Numbered from the stretch's first letter, positions 23,252-32,160 are shown. The stretch: DNA of 64,000 bases from Butyrivibrio fibrisolvens (GCF_023206215.1 NZ_CP065800.1:2170001-2234000), one strand, 5' to 3'. Notes: generated by a model not told the origin, from the letters alone. Made by a program: numbers and translations.

Positions 23252-24655
23252 ATGTTAAAAAGAGATATTTGGGATAAACTTATTGACTGGAAAAATCGAG
23301 ATCATCACCCACTTGTGATAAGAGGGTTAAGGCAGATTGGAAAAACATATATTGTTAGAGAATTCGGAAAGGAATTCTTCGAAAGTTGTATATATATTGA
23401 TCTTAGGGCGAATAAAACTATACATAGTGCTTTTGAGGGGGATTTTGACGTAGATAAAATGGTTATGTCAATTTCTGCAGTGGAAACAAAAGCCAGATTT
23501 ATTCCGCATAAAACACTTATCATTCTTGATGAGATTCAAGACTGTCCTAATGCAAGAAGTTCTTTAAAGTATTGGGATATTGATGGGCGATACGATGTCA
23601 TAGCTACCGGAAGCTTTTTGGGTGTTAAAGGCTTTCGCGAGCCATATATAAGAGGAATTCCTGTTGGTTATGAAGAACAAATATCCATGTATCCTCTTTC
23701 GTTTCGTGAATTTTTGAAAAACACTGGAATTGATGAGAAAGTATTGGATTATGTTAAGGATTGTATATGTAATCAAGAAACAATAGAAAAGACAATTCAT
23801 GAAAGCATGAGAACTTTATATCTTCAGTATCTGATAGTTGGTGGTATGCCAGAGGCTGTGAATAAATTCTTTGCGACTCATGATCTTAACGCTGTCAGAA
23901 GTGTACAAAAATCTATCTTGAAATCAATAAGGGATGATTTTGGAAGGTATAAAGATAGCGAAGGGAACGATAAAGTAAATGAAGTGCTCAAGCTCCGGGC
24001 AGAGGCCTGCCTTGATTCCATGACTTCACAGCTTTCAAAAGAATATAAAAAATTCCAGTACAGCCTTGTAAATGTAAAAGGGAAATCTCCTGAAAAAGCT
24101 GATGGACTTCAATATCTTATTGATGTTGGCCTGATTTATAAGTCTTTTAACACAAAGGAGATATCATTCCCATTAGAAGGTGTAAAAATTCCCACAGAAT
24201 TTAAAGCTTTCTATTGTGATACCGGACTACTTGTATCGCAGCTTGGCGATGATGTCCCAGCCAAAATCCTTTCAGGAGATATTAGTTCCTATAAGGGCGC
24301 TATAGCTGAAAATATGGTTGCTTCTGCCTTTGCGACTAATGGTATGAAATTATACTATTTTCATGCTCCGAGTGGATCTCCGGAACTTGACTTTTTATAT
24401 GAAGATGAGGGCAAAGCCGTAATAGTTGAATGTAAGGCTACCAACAATAGAGCAACAAGTATGAAGTATGTGATCAGTCATCCAAAGAAATATGGTGCAC
24501 ATCCGGCTATAAAGTTCTCTGATACCAATATAGGTCAAGGCGAAGGATTCACTACATATCCGCTTTACGCCATCGGTTTCATGGAACCTGATACAAAAAG
24601 TAATATTGTTGCACCGGTAGATGTCACACATCTCAAAGTGCCTGATGATAAGTGA
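23252..24655 (+). CDS. AAA-family ATPase with DUF4143 domain
   Basis: A 467-residue ATP-binding protein. The N-terminal AAA_14 domain has Walker A RGLRQIGKTYIVREFG (residues about 22-37) and Walker B TLIILDEIQDCP. The C-terminal DUF4143 domain carries a PD-(D/E)XK-like core (SPELDFLYEDEG followed by VIVECKATNN). Members of this large family are widespread in anaerobes, often near mobile or defence genes, and their function is unproven. The ATG at 23252 has AGGAGGT; the open frame begins 11 codons earlier at a TTG inside the tandem repeats. It is monocistronic, with a hairpin following at 24670. Confidence 0.85.
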   Translation: MLKRDIWDKLIDWKNRDHHPLVIRGLRQIGKTYIVREFGKEFFESCIYIDLRANKTIHSAFEGDFDVDKMVMSISAVETKARFIPHKTLIILDEIQDCPNARSSLKYWDIDGRYDVIATGSFLGVKGFREPYIRGIPVGYEEQISMYPLSFREFLKNTGIDEKVLDYVKDCICNQETIEKTIHESMRTLYLQYLIVGGMPEAVNKFFATHDLNAVRSVQKSILKSIRDDFGRYKDSEGNDKVNEVLKLRAEACLDSMTSQLSKEYKKFQYSLVNVKGKSPEKADGLQYLIDVGLIYKSFNTKEISFPLEGVKIPTEFKAFYCDTGLLVSQLGDDVPAKILSGDISSYKGAIAENMVASAFATNGMKLYYFHAPSGSPELDFLYEDEGKAVIVECKATNNRATSMKYVISHPKKYGAHPAIKFSDTNIGQGEGFTTYPLYAIGFMEPDTKSNIVAPVDVTHLKVPDDK

Positions 24656-24669
24656 TTAAATTGAACATT

Positions 24670-24698
24670 AAAAAGTGCCGATGTCATCGGCACTTTTT
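24670..24698. terminator. Bidirectional terminator
   Basis: AAAAAGTGCCGATG and CATCGGCACTTTTT form a perfect 14-bp stem with a one-base centre. A-run and T-run on both sides make it a terminator for both strands. Confidence 0.9.
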
Positions 24699-24820
24699 CG
24701 TTGTTATCGGAACAAAAAAGGGGTTGTCGCATCAGCACCATTGATATTAAAACTATTTTCGATTCTGAATTACAGACTGACCTGTTTGACCGTGAAGGGG
24801 AGGCTGTTGTTATGTTACCA

Positions 24821-25201
24821 TTAGTTGCTTACAAGGGGTGTGTAGCCACTTTGTTTTACGATTGCCTGACCCTCTTCTGAAAGTATGAAATCTATCAGGA
24901 TTGGTATATTCGGGTTGGTGTTAGATGAGTTGTAGACGGCGAAAAAGCTATCTGCAAGGGGGTAGGTTCCATTGGCGATATTTTCTTCGCTTGGGTATAC
25001 GCCGTCTAATGCGAGCATTTTGACATCAGAATTGCCGTTTAGTCCTGTTACATAGTATCTGAATGAAAAGCCGATCGCTCTGCCTGTTAGTGCACCAAAG
25101 AATGAGCGTTTCATTTTCTGACCGTTCATAAAAGAGAGCATTGCGGTCTGGCTGCCACTTCCAGGTTGGTATACAAATCGATACTTATGGCTATCAGTAT
25201 A
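24821..25201 (-). pseudogene. C-terminal fragment of a PstS-like substrate-binding protein
   Basis: On the minus strand an open frame without start reads YQPGSGSQTAMLSFMNGQKM, later RAIGFSFRYYVTGLNGNSDV, and ends YPLADSFFAVYNSSNTNPNI, followed by LIDFILSEEGQAIVKQSGY. These are the GSGSQ ligand-binding loop and the C-terminal lobe of phosphate-binding (PstS/PBP-like 2) proteins. The N-terminal 60 percent, signal peptide and start are missing, and the frame opens after a TAG at 25202. It is a decayed remnant. The opposite strand carries a short chance open frame. Confidence 0.75.
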
Positions 25202-25383
25202 CTAACAAGTTTCATAAGTATGTGCTAGAATTAAATCACAAAGTGGATGTGCAGCAAGTGCTATGTGTGTGATGGGAGTTTATATGTAAATAGCAGGCTA
25301 TGAATGCATTCGTTACTGTAAATAAAGAGGGAACACCAGGGAGGGGATCTGGCTATTGATATTTTTGTTTTTCGGAGGATGTT

Positions 25384-25950
25384 TTGGTTATTGAGCTTTT
25401 TTTGACATTTACTAGGATAGGTCTTTTTACCTTTGGCGGAGGGTATGCCATGATCTCGCTGATACAGGATATCTGCGTTGATAAGAAGAAGTGGATCACC
25501 CATGATGAGATGATGGATATAACAGTCATCGCAGAATCAACGCCGGGGCCTATAGCTATAAACTGCGCGACATATGTAGGATATAAGAAGCGCGGGCTGA
25601 TGGGGGCTATTGCAGCTACTGTAGGAGTGATCCTTCCATCTTTTATCATCATATATGTGATCTCCATGTTCCTGGACAGCTTCCTTGAGATAGCATGGAT
25701 AGCGAGCGCATTTAAGGGGATCAAGATAGCTGTTGGGCTGCTTATACTGGATGCGGCTCTTAAGATGATCAAAAAGATGCCAAAAAGGCCTTTTCAGATT
25801 GCTGTATTGATAACAGTTTTTGTCATCATGATGGCTGTGAATATCTGCGCTATCAAGATATCATCCATTACGCTGATGTTGGTGGCAGGTCTTTGCAGTC
25901 TGCTTATATACAGTATCAGGAATATGACTACCAGGAAGGGCAGCAGATGA
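25384..25950 (+). CDS. Chromate transporter, N-terminal-type half
   Basis: A 188-residue membrane protein of the short-chain CHR (ChrA) family. Visible: the signature FTFGGGYAMISLIQDICV, TVIAESTPGPIAINCATYVGY, and about six hydrophobic segments. The family exports chromate or related oxyanions, but many paired members in anaerobes have unknown substrates. The start is a TTG at 25384 with GGAGG five bases upstream; no better ATG is in frame. It overlaps the next gene by four bases (ATGATGA), so the two halves are translated together and probably form one transporter. Confidence 0.85.
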   Translation: MVIELFLTFTRIGLFTFGGGYAMISLIQDICVDKKKWITHDEMMDITVIAESTPGPIAINCATYVGYKKRGLMGAIAATVGVILPSFIIIYVISMFLDSFLEIAWIASAFKGIKIAVGLLILDAALKMIKKMPKRPFQIAVLITVFVIMMAVNICAIKISSITLMLVAGLCSLLIYSIRNMTTRKGSR

Positions 25951-26507
25951 TGATATATATAGATCTTTTCTTTGGATTTCTAAAAGTGGGATTGTTTTCT
26001 TTTGGCGGAGCATATGCAGCGATCCCTCTTATAAGAGATGTGGTGCTACACTACGGATGGCTTGATGAAGAGAAGCTATCATACATGATAGCTGTGAGCG
26101 AGAGTACGCCGGGACCTCTTATGATCAATATGGCTACATACGTAGGCGCAGTGACAGCAGGAATCCCGGGAGCGCTTCTTGCGACCTTTACTGTAGCTCT
26201 TCCTGCCTTTGTGATCATCATACTTATTATCATCTTACTTAAGAGCATTTTGGATAGTCCCTATGTTCAGGCAGTGCTTAGAGGTTTAAAACCCTGCATT
26301 ATGGGTATCATCCTGGCTATGGGCATCAGCATGATACTGCAGAACACCATCATCAAGGGGATGTCTGTAACTCCCGATATTAAGGCGGCTTTATTTTGCG
26401 CTGCTTTGGCAGTTGTATATTTTGGCTCCAGGAAGGTATTAAGATCAGGTATATCGCCTATAGGACTTATATGCATCGCAGCGGTGATGGGGATTATAGT
26501 ATATTAA
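25947..26507 (+). CDS. Chromate transporter, second half
   Basis: A 186-residue second CHR domain: FSFGGAYAAIPLIRDVVL, AVSESTPGPLMINMATYVGA and hydrophobic segments similar to the first half. Short-chain CHR proteins are usually encoded as two adjacent genes that form a heterodimer with antiparallel topology. I chose the ATG at 25947, which overlaps the stop of the first half; GGAAGGG is upstream. The frame is open 18 codons earlier but without signal. Twelve bases after the stop begins the large hairpin element at 26518. Confidence 0.85.
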   Translation: MMIYIDLFFGFLKVGLFSFGGAYAAIPLIRDVVLHYGWLDEEKLSYMIAVSESTPGPLMINMATYVGAVTAGIPGALLATFTVALPAFVIIILIIILLKSILDSPYVQAVLRGLKPCIMGIILAMGISMILQNTIIKGMSVTPDIKAALFCAALAVVYFGSRKVLRSGISPIGLICIAAVMGIIVY

Positions 26508-26517
26508 CTCAAACTTC

Positions 26518-26794
26518 CTACTTAGACAGGCCGGCATCCCCAAAGTCTTTACTGGAGCAGGCAGTATATATATCATTGCCATGCTTTTAATAGTTTTATT
26601 AAATTCATGAGCGTGATAGATGGAGATTTTCATTCTGCCCGGGGTCCACGAGGCTATCGCGAAGCGAGTTTGGACCCCAGAATGGAAAGCTCCAGCTATC
26701 ATGCCTTGAATTATAAAACTATTAACAGCTTGGCAATGATATATATACTGCCTGCCCCAGTAAAGACTTTGGGGATGCCGGCCCGTCCAAGTGG
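26518..26794 (+). repeat. Long hairpin element, copy A (forward)
   Basis: An inverted repeat of about 277 bp with arms of about 125 bp that pair over almost their full length. Outer arm: CCTACTTAGACAGG with CCCGTCCAAGTGG; middle: CAGGCAGTATATATATCATT with its complement; inner: GGGGTCCA/TGGACCCC around a loop with GCGAAGCGAG. Three of the shared inner blocks are TTAATAGTTTTAT, GATAGATGGAG and CCAGCTATCATGCC. Four more full copies are at 36998, 37506, 44881 and 47534. It lies between a chrA-type gene and the GH51 leader. Confidence 0.95.
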
Positions 26795-26846
26795 CAATAA
26801 TGACAACTAATGATAAAAATATAGCAATAGTTTTTTAGTCTGAATA

Positions 26847-26928
26847 AGTCCCCCATTGTACAATTGTAAGTGGCAATTCCCGTATAGGCATATATCTTAT
26901 GGGATGGCACAAATTGTAAATGGGGGAC
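26847..26928 (+). promoter_or_regulatory. Leader hairpin covering the GH51 ribosome site
   Basis: AGTCCCCCATT plus GTACAATT (26847-26865) pairs with AATTGTAAATGGGGGACT (26911-26928) with a one-base bulge. The GGGGGA ribosome site of the GH51 gene lies within the right arm, eight bases before the ATG. An inner stem TCCC-TA/TA-GGGA is possible. When folded it would hide the ribosome site, which suggests translational control; I recognise no riboswitch class. Confidence 0.6.
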
Positions 26929-26935
26929 TGACATT

Positions 26936-28534
26936 ATGAGTAAAGACGCTAAGATAACGATCCATCCGCAGTTCAAAACAGGTGATATCAGCAGGAGACT
27001 TTTTAGTACGTTCCTAGAACCGATCGGCACTATGGTCAATGGTACTATGTATAATCCCAAGCATCCTACAGCAGATGAAGAGGGGCTTAGAACAGATATC
27101 ATCGAAGCTCTTAAAAAGACCGGAATGCCTGCTATAAGACTTCCCGGTGGCAACTTCGTATCAGGCTGGGACTGGAAGAATTCCATAGGACCTAAAGAAG
27201 AGAGAAGGACAGTTCTGGATCCAGCATGGTATCAGTATTATACCAATCAGGTAGGTCACGATGAGTACCTTAGCTGGGCCGAAAAGGTTGGAACTGAGCC
27301 TATGTATACTGTCAATCTTGGCACAGGTGATATCCGCGATGCCATGGCGATAGTAGAGTACACCAATCACAAGGACACAAGCTACTGGGCAGAGCTTAGA
27401 AGAAAGAACGGGCATGATAAGCCCTACGGCGTCAAGACCTGGTATCTTGGCAATGAGATGGACGGCCCTTGGCAGCTTGGGTCATGGGAGAAAGATCCAA
27501 GAGGATATGGCAATCGCACCAATGAAGTGTCCAAGGTTGTCAAGTGGATCGACCCTTCTATAGAGACGGCTGTATGCGGTTCATCCGCACCCTTCATGGA
27601 CCACTTCCCAAGATGGGATGAGGAGGTTTTGGAGCAGTGCTATGAATCTGTCGATTATCTGTCAATTCATCACTATCACATAGCACCTCCCGGAGACCTT
27701 AAGGCTCTTCTTGGCGGATCGCTCTATTATGAAGATTTTATCAATACAGAGGTAGCTCTGTGCGACCTTGTTGCAGCCAAGATGAGATCTCCTAAGAAGG
27801 TCATGATCTCTTTTGACGAATACGGATCTATGGTTCGCCCTCTGTCGCCGCTTAATCCCGGCTACGGACCTCACAACATGTACAGAAGTCACTATGTATT
27901 CAATCCTGAGAGAAAATACATAATGCACGACCCTGACAATATGGAAGACAGGATCTTCCCTGGCAGCGAGATGGTACATGCCCTCTCTATGGCATCTATC
28001 CAGCTGGCGCTTCTGCGTCATGCTGACAGAGTCAAGATCGGTTGTATGACAGGAGGCCTTGGTGCTCTGTGCGCTTCAAACCATGATCATGTATGGAAGT
28101 CTGCATCATTCTATCCATTCACAGACCTTATCGAGTATGCTAAGGGAACAGCCCTTAATACTGCTGTTGAGAGTGAGACTTTCGATATCCCCGGATATGC
28201 GATCGATGACAACTCCCAGTATCCTACCAAGGAAGGCGTGCCTTACATCGATGCTGCATCAGCCTGGGACGAGGACAAGGAGCGCGTAGCTATATTCGTT
28301 ATCAATAAAAGCGATAGCGACGAGTACCCTCTGACTATAGACGCATCTGGTTTTGAAGGCTATGATAAAGTATGTCACAAAGCTATGTATACAGAAGATA
28401 TAGATGCAAGGAACTCTTTTGAAGATCCTGATATCATAAAGCCTGTAACTGTCAGCGATGTGACCTTTGAAGATGGCAAGGTCAAGACCTATGTTAAGCC
28501 ACTTTCTTGGAACGTTATTATTCTGGAAAAATAA
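26936..28534 (+). CDS. Alpha-L-arabinofuranosidase, GH51
   Basis: A 532-residue cytoplasmic glycoside hydrolase (no signal peptide) that removes terminal arabinofuranose from arabinoxylan or arabinan oligosaccharides. The catalytic acid/base is Glu174 in TWYLGNEMDGPW; the nucleophile is Glu295 in MISFDEYGSM. The RLPGGNFVSGWDWKNSIGP stretch near residue 68 is typical of GH51, and the C-terminal 130 residues form a beta-sandwich. The second GH51 enzyme (37828) has a different N-terminus, so the two may handle different linkages. It is followed by PHP and GH43 genes in the same direction. Confidence 0.9.
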   Translation: MSKDAKITIHPQFKTGDISRRLFSTFLEPIGTMVNGTMYNPKHPTADEEGLRTDIIEALKKTGMPAIRLPGGNFVSGWDWKNSIGPKEERRTVLDPAWYQYYTNQVGHDEYLSWAEKVGTEPMYTVNLGTGDIRDAMAIVEYTNHKDTSYWAELRRKNGHDKPYGVKTWYLGNEMDGPWQLGSWEKDPRGYGNRTNEVSKVVKWIDPSIETAVCGSSAPFMDHFPRWDEEVLEQCYESVDYLSIHHYHIAPPGDLKALLGGSLYYEDFINTEVALCDLVAAKMRSPKKVMISFDEYGSMVRPLSPLNPGYGPHNMYRSHYVFNPERKYIMHDPDNMEDRIFPGSEMVHALSMASIQLALLRHADRVKIGCMTGGLGALCASNHDHVWKSASFYPFTDLIEYAKGTALNTAVESETFDIPGYAIDDNSQYPTKEGVPYIDAASAWDEDKERVAIFVINKSDSDEYPLTIDASGFEGYDKVCHKAMYTEDIDARNSFEDPDIIKPVTVSDVTFEDGKVKTYVKPLSWNVIILEK

Positions 28535-28696
28535 TGTATTTGTATTTACATACTTTTTATACAAATAGGATATTATGACCGGAGTGGAACGTAGATGTGA
28601 GAGTTTCGAAGAAACGTAACAATCTGGTAGTCATATGATTATAAAGTTTGGAAGTAGCTTGGTTATTTAGAAAAAGATATATTTGAGGTAGCAGCG

Positions 28697-29518
28697 ATGA
28701 GTTTTGAATCTGAAAAGTACAAGTATAAATACGAAGTTCATATGCATACAGCTCAGTCCAGTGCATGCGGCAAGACTGATGGAAGGGATTATATAAAGAA
28801 GTTCAAGGAACTTGGTTATGACGGTATGATCATCACAGATCATTTCTTCCGTGGTAATACAAGACCTTCAAGACACCTTCCCTGGTCAGAATATATAGAT
28901 GAGTTCTGCAAAGGCTACGAAGCTGCCAAAGAAGAAGGCGACAAGCAGGGCTTCAAGGTATTCTTTGGCTGGGAGGAGAATCAGCACGGAGATGAATACC
29001 TCATCTATGGCCCTGATAAGGACTGGCTCAAAGCTCATCCCGAGATAAGAGATGCTGATCACCTTGAGTATATGAAGCTCATCCATGAAGCCGGTGGCCT
29101 TATAGTTCAGGCTCACCCCTTCAGAGAAAGAGGTTACCTCTCTGACATATACCTGCACCCATACCAGTGCGATGCCATGGAAGCCTGCAACTACGGCAAT
29201 CCCGAGTATCAGGACATCCTTGCCTATAACTTCTGCAAGGACAGAGGCATCACCATGACATCCGGCACAGACCTCCATGACGTCAACGTCTTAGAAGGCA
29301 GCTGCGCCGGCATGCTCTTTGAAAAACCTATCGAGAGCATCTATGACTATGTAGATGCGATAAAGTCAGGAACAGGCTTCATGCCACTTATCCCTAACGA
29401 GCGTAAGATCATGACAGCTGATACCGCCAATACACTTCCTATGACACTGTTTGACGAGGCTAATCATGGAAGCAGCGTAGAGCTGGGCGACCTTTTTCCA
29501 AACTATAAGCAGACATGA
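28697..29518 (+). CDS. PHP-domain phosphoesterase
   Basis: A 273-residue protein of the PHP (polymerase and histidinol phosphatase) superfamily. The metal-binding motifs are visible: VHMHTAQSSACG (motif I), MIITDHFF (motif II), GWEENQHGDEYLIYG, VQAHPFRERGY (motif III) and SGTDLHDVNVLEGS (motif IV). Members hydrolyse phosphomonoesters; those in polysaccharide utilisation regions are not well characterised. It lies between GH51 and GH43 genes with 39 bases to the latter, so it may be co-expressed with arabinoxylan degradation. A GAGGTAG sequence precedes the ATG. Confidence 0.85.
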   Translation: MSFESEKYKYKYEVHMHTAQSSACGKTDGRDYIKKFKELGYDGMIITDHFFRGNTRPSRHLPWSEYIDEFCKGYEAAKEEGDKQGFKVFFGWEENQHGDEYLIYGPDKDWLKAHPEIRDADHLEYMKLIHEAGGLIVQAHPFRERGYLSDIYLHPYQCDAMEACNYGNPEYQDILAYNFCKDRGITMTSGTDLHDVNVLEGSCAGMLFEKPIESIYDYVDAIKSGTGFMPLIPNERKIMTADTANTLPMTLFDEANHGSSVELGDLFPNYKQT

Positions 29519-29557
29519 AGTTCGAGTACACAATCAATAAGGAGAAATTATTCATCT

Positions 29558-30493
29558 ATGGAGACGACACTTAAAAGAAAAAGCACTAATCCTATTGTTT
29601 CATCTATATATACAGCAGATCCTGCACCTATGGTGTATGGAGATAAGCTTTATCTATATACAACTCATGACGAAGACGAACTCGTTAACGATTTCTATAC
29701 AATGAATGACTGGAGATGCTTCTCCACAACCAATATGGTTGACTGGGAAGACCACGGCAAGATTTTCTCACTTGATGATATCGAGTGGGCAGATGCAAGA
29801 GCCTGGGCTCCGCAGTGCATCGAGAGAAATGGCAAGTTTTACCTCTATTGCCCGGTTAAGAAAAAAGACAGCGGCATGGCAATAGCTGTCGGCGTATCAG
29901 ATAGCCCTGTTGGTCCTTTCAAGGATCTTGGACATCCTCTTGTAGACGAAGGCGACTGGAATGACATCGATCCTACAGTATTCATCGATGATGATGGCCA
30001 GGCATATCTGTATTTTGGTAATCCTGAACTTCGCTACGTTCTTCTTAATGAAGACATGGTATCATACGATGAATCCGTGGGAGTTGTGAAGGTTCCTATG
30101 ACTCAGGAGTCTTTTTCCAAAGGAAGCCACATGACAGGAACATCCTACGGCGAGGGACCTTGGTTTTATAAAAAAGATGGCCTCTACTACATGGTCTATG
30201 CTGCATTTGCAGAAGGCAAGAATAGAAACGAGCACCTTGCCTACTCTACATCAACATCTCCCACAGGACCATGGGTATATGGCGGTGTCCTCATGGCAGA
30301 AGAAGAGGGAGGCATCTTCACTAACCATCCCGGCATCTGCGATTTTAAAGGACATTCATATCTCTTTTACCACACAGGAGATCTTCCGGGAGGAAGCCTC
30401 TTCCATAGAAGCGTGTGCGTAGCCGAGTTTAGTTATAATGAAGACGGTTCTATCAGCACTGTTCCTATGTGCGACGGCGTTGAGGAAGTGTGA
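29558..30493 (+). CDS. GH43-family glycosidase (arabinofuranosidase/xylosidase type)
   Basis: A 311-residue cytoplasmic five-bladed propeller enzyme. The three catalytic carboxylates are recognisable: Asp in YTADPAPMVYGD (general base), Asp in NDIDPTVFIDDDG (pKa modulator) and Glu in SYGEGPWFYK (general acid). Family GH43 enzymes act on arabinoxylan and arabinan oligosaccharides. There is no signal peptide and no extra binding module. AAGGAG stands 14 bases before the ATG. Together with GH51 and the PHP protein it suggests an intracellular arabinoxylan-oligosaccharide unit, but a dedicated sugar transporter is not in the window. Confidence 0.88.
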   Translation: METTLKRKSTNPIVSSIYTADPAPMVYGDKLYLYTTHDEDELVNDFYTMNDWRCFSTTNMVDWEDHGKIFSLDDIEWADARAWAPQCIERNGKFYLYCPVKKKDSGMAIAVGVSDSPVGPFKDLGHPLVDEGDWNDIDPTVFIDDDGQAYLYFGNPELRYVLLNEDMVSYDESVGVVKVPMTQESFSKGSHMTGTSYGEGPWFYKKDGLYYMVYAAFAEGKNRNEHLAYSTSTSPTGPWVYGGVLMAEEEGGIFTNHPGICDFKGHSYLFYHTGDLPGGSLFHRSVCVAEFSYNEDGSISTVPMCDGVEEV

Positions 30494-30692
30494 TAGGTAG
30501 TGTGCTGATTAATTCATGTCTGATCAGAATATTCATCTATGAATATGTCTACAACGTCATAAAAGCTCGACTATGATATATATATTTCTTATTATGATTA
30601 TATATAAAAAGTATAGGACTTGTTAGCTGTGAGCCGATATAATGGATCTGTTGGCCGATGTGATAGGTATTAGTTGATGAAAGGATTTTAAG
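30494..30692. other. Intergenic region without recognisable features
   Basis: About 200 AT-rich bases between the GH43 and acetyltransferase genes. Short complementary stretches rich in TATATA are present, but no terminator or RNA gene that I would defend. Confidence 0.4.
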
Positions 30693-31238
30693 ATGGATTT
30701 GGAAAAAAGTCAGAATGAAGCCGTAAACAATATAGCTTTTCTTGAAAACTTCGAATTTAGGATCATTCACAAAGATGAGATAGATCAGGCTATAACCATA
30801 GAGCACACCTGCTTCCCACCTCACGAAGCGTGTTCGCCCGAGAATATGACTTCGAGGATAGGAGTAGCATCTGATTTCTTCCTTGTAGCAGTAGACAAGA
30901 CTACTGGCAGGATTGCGGGATTCTTAAACGGAATCGCTACTAATGAGACTGAGTTTAAGGATGAATTCTTCACAGATGCATCAAACCACGACCCGGGTGG
31001 AGCCAATGTCATGATCTGCGGCCTTGACGTATTGCCTGACTATCAGATGAAGGGTCTTGGACGAGAGCTTGTTAGGCAGTATGGAATCCGTGAGAAAGCA
31101 AGAGGCCGTAAGAGCCTCGTCCTTACCTGCCTTGACAGCAAAGTTGGCATGTACCTAAAGTTCGGCTTCGTAGACAAGGGAATATCAGGATCTGTCTGGG
31201 CCGGCGAAGAGTGGCATGAGATGAGTCTTGCATTATAA
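30693..31238 (+). CDS. GNAT-family N-acetyltransferase
   Basis: A 181-residue acetyltransferase resembling arylalkylamine N-acetyltransferases: AITIEHTCFPPHEACS near residue 35, and the acetyl-CoA motif A MICGLDVLPDYQMKGLGREL at about residue 108, followed by LVLTCLDSKVGMYLKFGF. The acceptor amine is unknown. A weak AAAGGA site lies upstream of the ATG at 30693. It appears monocistronic, in the same direction as the sugar hydrolases but separated from them by about 200 bases. Confidence 0.85.
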   Translation: MDLEKSQNEAVNNIAFLENFEFRIIHKDEIDQAITIEHTCFPPHEACSPENMTSRIGVASDFFLVAVDKTTGRIAGFLNGIATNETEFKDEFFTDASNHDPGGANVMICGLDVLPDYQMKGLGRELVRQYGIREKARGRKSLVLTCLDSKVGMYLKFGFVDKGISGSVWAGEEWHEMSLAL

Positions 31239-31315
31239 ACTATCAGCATCGGCGCTGCCTCAAAGGGTGGCGTATGTTTGGCAAGTGCGAAGTCAGTTAT
31301 TTAGAAATTAACGAA

Positions 31316-31344
31316 TTGTCAGAGGACAATCTACGGGGTATAAT
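31316..31344 (+). promoter_or_regulatory. Promoter of the small lipoprotein pair
   Basis: TTGTCA (31316-31321) and TATAAT (31339-31344) with a 17-base spacer. Confidence 0.75.
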
Positions 31345-31354
31345 AAAGTTCTGT

Positions 31355-31396
31355 AAGCCTTGATCGTGTAGGCATTCTCTATATGATCAGGGCTTT
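31355..31396 (+). promoter_or_regulatory. Leader hairpin (possible attenuator) before the lipoprotein pair
   Basis: AAGCCTTGATC and GATCAGGGCTT pair across a 19-base loop and are followed by TATTTAAAG. It begins about ten bases after the -10 box, so it is in the transcript leader. It looks like a weak terminator and may attenuate transcription. Confidence 0.5.
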
Positions 31397-31424
31397 ATTT
31401 AAAGTTATGTTTGGGAGGAAATAT

Positions 31425-31790
31425 ATGAAAAAGAAGGCAGTAGTAGCACTTTGCAGCCTTATGGCTGTGCTGAGTCTTGCCGCTTGTGGCAAGGACAAGG
31501 AGACATCTTCTGAGAAAGAATGGGCAGGAGTGTATATTGGTAAGGACGGAAGCCTCCTTATCCTATGTTAGGATGGAGGAGGATACATCAATGGCGGTAC
31601 CCCTGATAATTACAAGATTAAATGGAAAATTGATGATGACGAGATCGTGATCAAATGTGACAGATTCGAAAAGCTTATCATCGACATTGACGATGCAGAG
31701 CCTGATGATACAATCTGTGTATCCGGCAAAGAAGGCCAGTCATGGAGAGACGAGGACTTCGATAGAACAGAGATATATGAAGAAGACTGA
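31425..31790 (+). pseudogene. Small lipoprotein, copy 1, with a premature TAG
   Basis: The gene encodes MKKKAVVALCSLMAVLSLAA followed by Cys21 (lipobox LAAC), then EWAGVYIGKDGSLLILC and a TAG at 31569-31571. Beyond the stop the same frame continues DGGGYINGG to DRTEIYEED and a TGA at 31788. The neighbouring copy at 31808 has GAG (Glu) at the corresponding position, so a single G-to-T change created the stop. The rest is intact, so the mutation is recent. Full-length product would be about 121 residues, similar to the second copy. Confidence 0.8.
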
Positions 31791-31807
31791 TTTAGGGGGA
31801 TTATTAA

Positions 31808-32155
31808 ATGAAAAAGAAAGCAGCAGCTTTGATCTGCACTATCATGACAGTTACAAGTCTTGTAGCATGTAGCAAGACATCACCTGAGAAGGCCTGGAGC
31901 GGAGCATATATTAATGATGACGGAATGATCCTTGTTTTAAGTGAGGACGGCTCAGGTTATCTCAATGACGGCTATGGCAGTAATCTGGAGATCGAATGGG
32001 AGATCGATGATGAAGAGATCAGCTTCGAGGCAGATAACGGAATGGATTTCACGATCGATATAGAAGACAAAGAGCCTGGAGATAAGATCACTGTAAAAGG
32101 AAGTGATAAAAGTTCAGATAAGTTCAAACGTGTAGAGATATACGAAGAGAAATAA
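31808..32155 (+). CDS. Small lipoprotein, copy 2 (intact)
   Basis: A 115-residue lipoprotein: signal peptide with lipobox LVAC (Cys21), then a beta-rich domain (KAWSGAYINDDGMILVLSED, LEIEWEIDDEEISFEAD, DKITVKGSDKSSDKFKRVEI) that resembles small lipocalin-like or DUF4923/DUF5640-type domains of Firmicutes. The function is unknown. It is 17 bases behind the broken copy 1 with which it shares about half of its residues, and the pair arose by duplication. A strong terminator follows immediately. AGGGGGA stands before the ATG. Confidence 0.75.
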   Translation: MKKKAAALICTIMTVTSLVACSKTSPEKAWSGAYINDDGMILVLSEDGSGYLNDGYGSNLEIEWEIDDEEISFEADNGMDFTIDIEDKEPGDKITVKGSDKSSDKFKRVEIYEEK

Positions 32156-32160
32156 AAAAT

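Noticed and set aside
24721..24880. Open stretch on the plus strand reading STIDIKTIFDSELQTDLFDR
   Set aside because: No start codon in frame and it is opposite to the PstS-like fragment; probably chance or a trace of another decayed gene.
26518..26794. Insertion sequence or transposon for the long hairpin elements
   Set aside because: Open frames inside the palindromes are short and mirror each other; no transposase motif and no clear target-site duplication.
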